37,369 nucleotides of DNA, from positions 333,439 to 370,807 of the forward strand of contig NZ_KE384384.1 in assembly GCF_000425485.1 (NCBI RefSeq). Reading direction: 5' to 3'. This document shows positions 35,228 to 37,369 of this stretch, piece by piece. Source of the DNA: Flavobacterium tegetincola DSM 22377 (GTDB lineage Bacteria > Bacteroidota > Bacteroidia > Flavobacteriales > Flavobacteriaceae). The position numbers and the translations under genes were made by a program. Positions within the stretch are counted from its first letter, which is position 1. Each line of letters begins with the position of its first letter. The notes under the pieces were generated by a model. It ran no database searches, was not told the DNA's origin, and worked only from the letters and a program-made list of their open reading frames with translations.

Positions 35228-35506
35228 ATGCATAAAACGAGCCACATCATTACCAGTTTTACGATTATTAATTTTGCAATAATCGCGTATTTTTCTGTTT
35301 TCTTTTTAGTTTATCTCTTTAATATAGATTTTGTTTTGCTTGGCGTGATGAATGAAATGTTTACTTTTCCATTACTCCTTTTACAAGTTGCTGTTTTAGT
35401 TGCCGGAATTGTATTACTCATCAAAAAACCAATCAACTATTTGTTTCTCGTGAGTGTGGTACTTTTGGCCATTTGTGCTGCAGTAACTATTTTAAGTTTA
35501 AATTAA
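35228..35506 (+). CDS. Small membrane protein of unknown function
   Basis: 92 residues with three predicted membrane segments (about 10-33, 43-64, 70-90), hydrophobic throughout, with a short KKP cytosolic loop. No recognised family. The next gene starts 44 nt after its stop, so they may be co-transcribed. Confidence 0.7.
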   Translation: MHKTSHIITSFTIINFAIIAYFSVFFLVYLFNIDFVLLGVMNEMFTFPLLLLQVAVLVAGIVLLIKKPINYLFLVSVVLLAICAAVTILSLN

Positions 35507-35550
35507 AGTGTGCAAATCCGAAAACAGTCAATTCAGACAAATCTTTAGCA

Positions 35551-36027
35551 ATGGAAACAACTATTAGATCTTATAGTGTCAAGGATAAAGCTGCTGTTCT
35601 AAATTTAATGGAGTTAAGCACGCCGAAGTACTTTGCTGTTTCGGAAAAACCCGATTTCGAAAACTATTTGGAGCACGAACTCGAACTTTATTTTGTAATT
35701 GAATTGCACCACCAAATCATCGGATGCGGCGGAATAAATTTTGAATCCAACCAGACAATCGGAATTATCAGTTGGGACATTATTCATCCTGAGTTTCATG
35801 GAAAAAAATTAGGAACCCAACTACTCCATCATCGATTAGCTATTTTAAACGACCTGAAGCATCTCGAAATAGTGATTGTCAGGACTTCGCAACATACAGA
35901 TCAATTTTATCAAAAGAATGGTTTTCAGTTAGTCGAAATAGTTCCAAATTACTGGGCAGAAGGTTTTGACCTTTACTACATGGAACATAGGAACCAAAGA
36001 ACAAATGCTGCATCCAAAGAACAGTAA
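35551..36027 (+). CDS. GNAT-family N-acetyltransferase
   Basis: 158 residues from the ATG METTIRSYSVKDKAAVLNLM; the longer reading starts within the preceding gene and is rejected. The acetyl-CoA binding part is visible as ISWDIIHPEFHGKKLGTQLL (about 70-89; Q/RxxGxG/A-like HGKKLGTQ) and TDQFYQKNGFQLVE (about 122-135). Substrate unknown. It ends with the bidirectional terminator. Confidence 0.85.
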   Translation: METTIRSYSVKDKAAVLNLMELSTPKYFAVSEKPDFENYLEHELELYFVIELHHQIIGCGGINFESNQTIGIISWDIIHPEFHGKKLGTQLLHHRLAILNDLKHLEIVIVRTSQHTDQFYQKNGFQLVEIVPNYWAEGFDLYYMEHRNQRTNAASKEQ

Positions 36028-36065
36028 TGATGTATAACGCGTACAATTTTAAAAGCTATAGAAAC

Positions 36066-36097
36066 AAAAAATGAGTCCAATTGGACTCATTTTTTTA
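36066..36097. terminator. Bidirectional terminator between the GNAT gene and trxB
   Basis: Perfect palindrome ATGAGTCCAATTGGACTCAT with A and T runs on both sides. The genes converge on it. Confidence 0.95.
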
Positions 36098-36114
36098 TAT
36101 ATAAATTTGAAGTT

Positions 36115-37062
36115 TTACTCCAAAGAAGCCAAATAACGCTCTGCATCTAAGGCAGCCATACAACCTGTTCCTGCAGCAGTAATTGCTTGACGGTATACAT
36201 GATCTGCAGCATCTCCACCAACAAATACTCCCTTTACATTAGTTTTAGAAGTACCGGGGATGCTTTTAATATAACCTGTTTCATCTAAATCGATGTACTC
36301 TTTAAAAATATCTGTGTTTGGCTTGTGTCCAATCGCTACAAAAAACCCAGTTGCTGGAATGGATTGTTCTTGGTCTGTAGATTTGTTTAAAACTTTTACA
36401 CCCGTAACTACTTGATCGTCTCCTAAAACCTCAACAGTTTCAGTATTCAACATAATTTCGATATTTTCTGTCTTTCGAACGCGCTCTTCCATAATTTTAG
36501 AAGCTCTGAAGTTCTCCGTACGCACTAACATGGTTACTTTTTTACATAACTTTGAAAGATAATGCGCTTCTTCACAGGCTGAATCACCTGCACCAACAAT
36601 TACAACTTCTTGATTTCTGTAGAAAAATCCGTCACAAATTGCACAAGCGGATACACCACCACCCATTTGCAAGTAATGTTGTTCAGAAGGCAAGCCTAAA
36701 TATTTAGCTGAAGCACCGGTCGAAATAATAACGGTTTCACAGTGAATTTCTTTTTCGTCATTGACCCAAACTTTATGAATTGGACCTGAAAAATCTACTT
36801 TTGATACCCATCCATCACGAATATCTGCGCCAAAACGCTGTGCTTGTGCTTGCAGATTAACCATCATTTCTGGCCCTGTGATTCCTTCGGGATTACCTGG
36901 CCAATTTTCTACTTCATTCGTAGTAGTTAGTTGCCCACCTGGTTGTGAACCTTGATATAGAACTGGAAACATATTCGCTCTAGAAGCATAAATAGCTGCA
37001 GTATAGCCTGCAGGGCCTGAACCAATAATCAGACACTTTACTTTTTCAATTGTAGTAGACAT
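36115..37062 (-). CDS. trxB: Thioredoxin reductase
   Basis: 315 residues from the ATG at 37060-37062 (MSTTIEKVKCLIIGSGPAGY); a longer frame upstream runs into the promoter. FAD-binding GSGPAGYTAAIYASRA (about 14-29), redox-active CAIC (about 142-145), NADPH-binding VVIVGAGDSACEEA (about 156-169) and the second FAD contact GVFVGGDAADHVYRQAI near the C-terminus are all intact. It reduces thioredoxin with NADPH in the cytoplasm. Confidence 0.97.
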   Translation of the reverse strand: MSTTIEKVKCLIIGSGPAGYTAAIYASRANMFPVLYQGSQPGGQLTTTNEVENWPGNPEGITGPEMMVNLQAQAQRFGADIRDGWVSKVDFSGPIHKVWVNDEKEIHCETVIISTGASAKYLGLPSEQHYLQMGGGVSACAICDGFFYRNQEVVIVGAGDSACEEAHYLSKLCKKVTMLVRTENFRASKIMEERVRKTENIEIMLNTETVEVLGDDQVVTGVKVLNKSTDQEQSIPATGFFVAIGHKPNTDIFKEYIDLDETGYIKSIPGTSKTNVKGVFVGGDAADHVYRQAITAAGTGCMAALDAERYLASLE

Positions 37063-37089
37063 ATTAATATAGGATTCTGTTAATGAGTG

Positions 37090-37097
37090 CAAATGTA
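37090..37097 (-). promoter_or_regulatory. -7 promoter box of trxB
   Basis: On the minus strand TACATTTG, followed by CACTC, 27 nt before the trxB ATG. The -33 position is weak. Confidence 0.55.
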
Positions 37098-37177
37098 GCC
37101 TAAATTTAAAAATTACTTTAGTGATTGCGATAAGTTTTAGCTATTCTAAAATAATATTTTAAAATTTCGAAATTGCG

Positions 37178-37207
37178 TTGTAAAAGTAGAATATTTGTTT
37201 ATCTTTG
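37178..37207 (+). promoter_or_regulatory. Promoter of the tRNA-Pro gene
   Basis: TTG (37178-37180), 19 nt, TATCTTTG (37200-37207), then CACCC. The mature tRNA begins 10 nt later. Confidence 0.75.
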
Positions 37208-37217
37208 CACCCGCTAT

Positions 37218-37292
37218 CGGGGTGTAGCGTAGCCCGGTTATCGCGCCTGCTTTGGGAGCAGGAGGTCGCAGGTTCGAATCCTGCCACCCCGA
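37218..37292 (+). tRNA. tRNA-Pro (anticodon TGG)
   Basis: Acceptor stem CGGGGTG/CACCCCG, D arm with GTAGC...GGTTATCGC, anticodon stem CCTGC/GCAGG with loop TTTGGGA (anticodon TGG), T arm GCAGG-TTCGAAT-CCTGC, discriminator A. The 3' CCA is not encoded, as is common in this phylum, and would be added enzymatically. Confidence 0.96.
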
Positions 37293-37299
37293 CTAAGAG

Positions 37300-37328
37300 A
37301 TCCTTTCTGTTTTCAGAAGGGATTTTTT
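37300..37328 (+). terminator. Terminator of tRNA-Pro
   Basis: Ten-base-pair stem ATCCTTTCTG / CAGAAGGGAT (one wobble), loop TTTT, T run, starting 7 nt after the tRNA. Confidence 0.85.
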
Positions 37329-37369
37329 GTTTGCATGTATTAATTGATGGTGATAGCGTCCCGATTCAA

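Overview
The window is chromosomal DNA from a low-GC member of the Flavobacteriia (Bacteroidota), most likely Flavobacterium or a close relative. Three things support this. There is a SusC/SusD pair. Many signal peptides end in FSQ, FAQ or SAQ. Promoters repeatedly match the Bacteroidota -7 box TAnnTTTG, several with a -33 TTG/TTTG 18-19 nt upstream, and coding starts lack strong Shine-Dalgarno sites. No plasmid, phage, transposase or CRISPR gene is visible.

Layout. 1-4.4 kb: a secreted M28-family metallopeptidase (+), a duplicated repeat/terminator module, a carboxypeptidase-regulatory-domain protein (-), a 3' remnant of a second M28 gene, a third copy of the module, and carA (-). 4.4-4.8 kb: the carA promoter, a flavobacterial structured intergenic element, and the terminator of the ribosomal operon. 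4.8-18.5 kb: one long minus-strand S10/spc/alpha block read as rplC-D-W-B, rpsS, rplV, rpsC, rplP, rpmC, rpsQ, rplN-X-E, rpsN, rpsH, rplF-R, rpsE, rpmD, rplO, secY, infA, rpmJ, rpsM-K-D, rpoA, rplQ. It has its own promoter just upstream of rplC. 18.5-21.8 kb: a 3.3-kb interruption with three genes for secreted proteins under their own promoter and terminator, an 11-bp tandem repeat and a decayed gene fragment. 21.8-25.3 kb: the str block rpsL-rpsG-fusA-rpsJ, with its own promoter and its own terminator straight after rpsJ. 25.6-32.1 kb: an Omp85-like outer-membrane protein and a SusC/SusD pair (+). 32.1-37.4 kb: rlmB, a rhomboid protease, rarA, a small membrane protein, a GNAT acetyltransferase, trxB and a tRNA-Pro(TGG).

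How it works together. The ribosomal genes supply most primary ribosomal proteins, EF-G, IF-1, SecY and the RNA polymerase alpha subunit. They appear to be split into two transcription units, because the cassette and a terminator separate rpsJ from rplC. Within these tightly packed units the largest gaps lie before rpsG (S7), rpsH (S8) and rpsD (S4). Each gap can fold into a hairpin, and each precedes the gene of a ribosomal protein known as an autogenous repressor in E. coli. The SusCD pair and the Omp85 protein are envelope genes. The right-hand genes are housekeeping genes, mostly separated by strong bidirectional hairpin terminators.

Most notable: the secreted-protein cassette splitting the S10 operon, the matched terminators after rplQ and rpsJ, the three candidate leader structures, the Flavobacteriia intergenic element near carA, and the M28 duplication scar. 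Functions are assigned from recognisable motifs and gene order; no database search was run.
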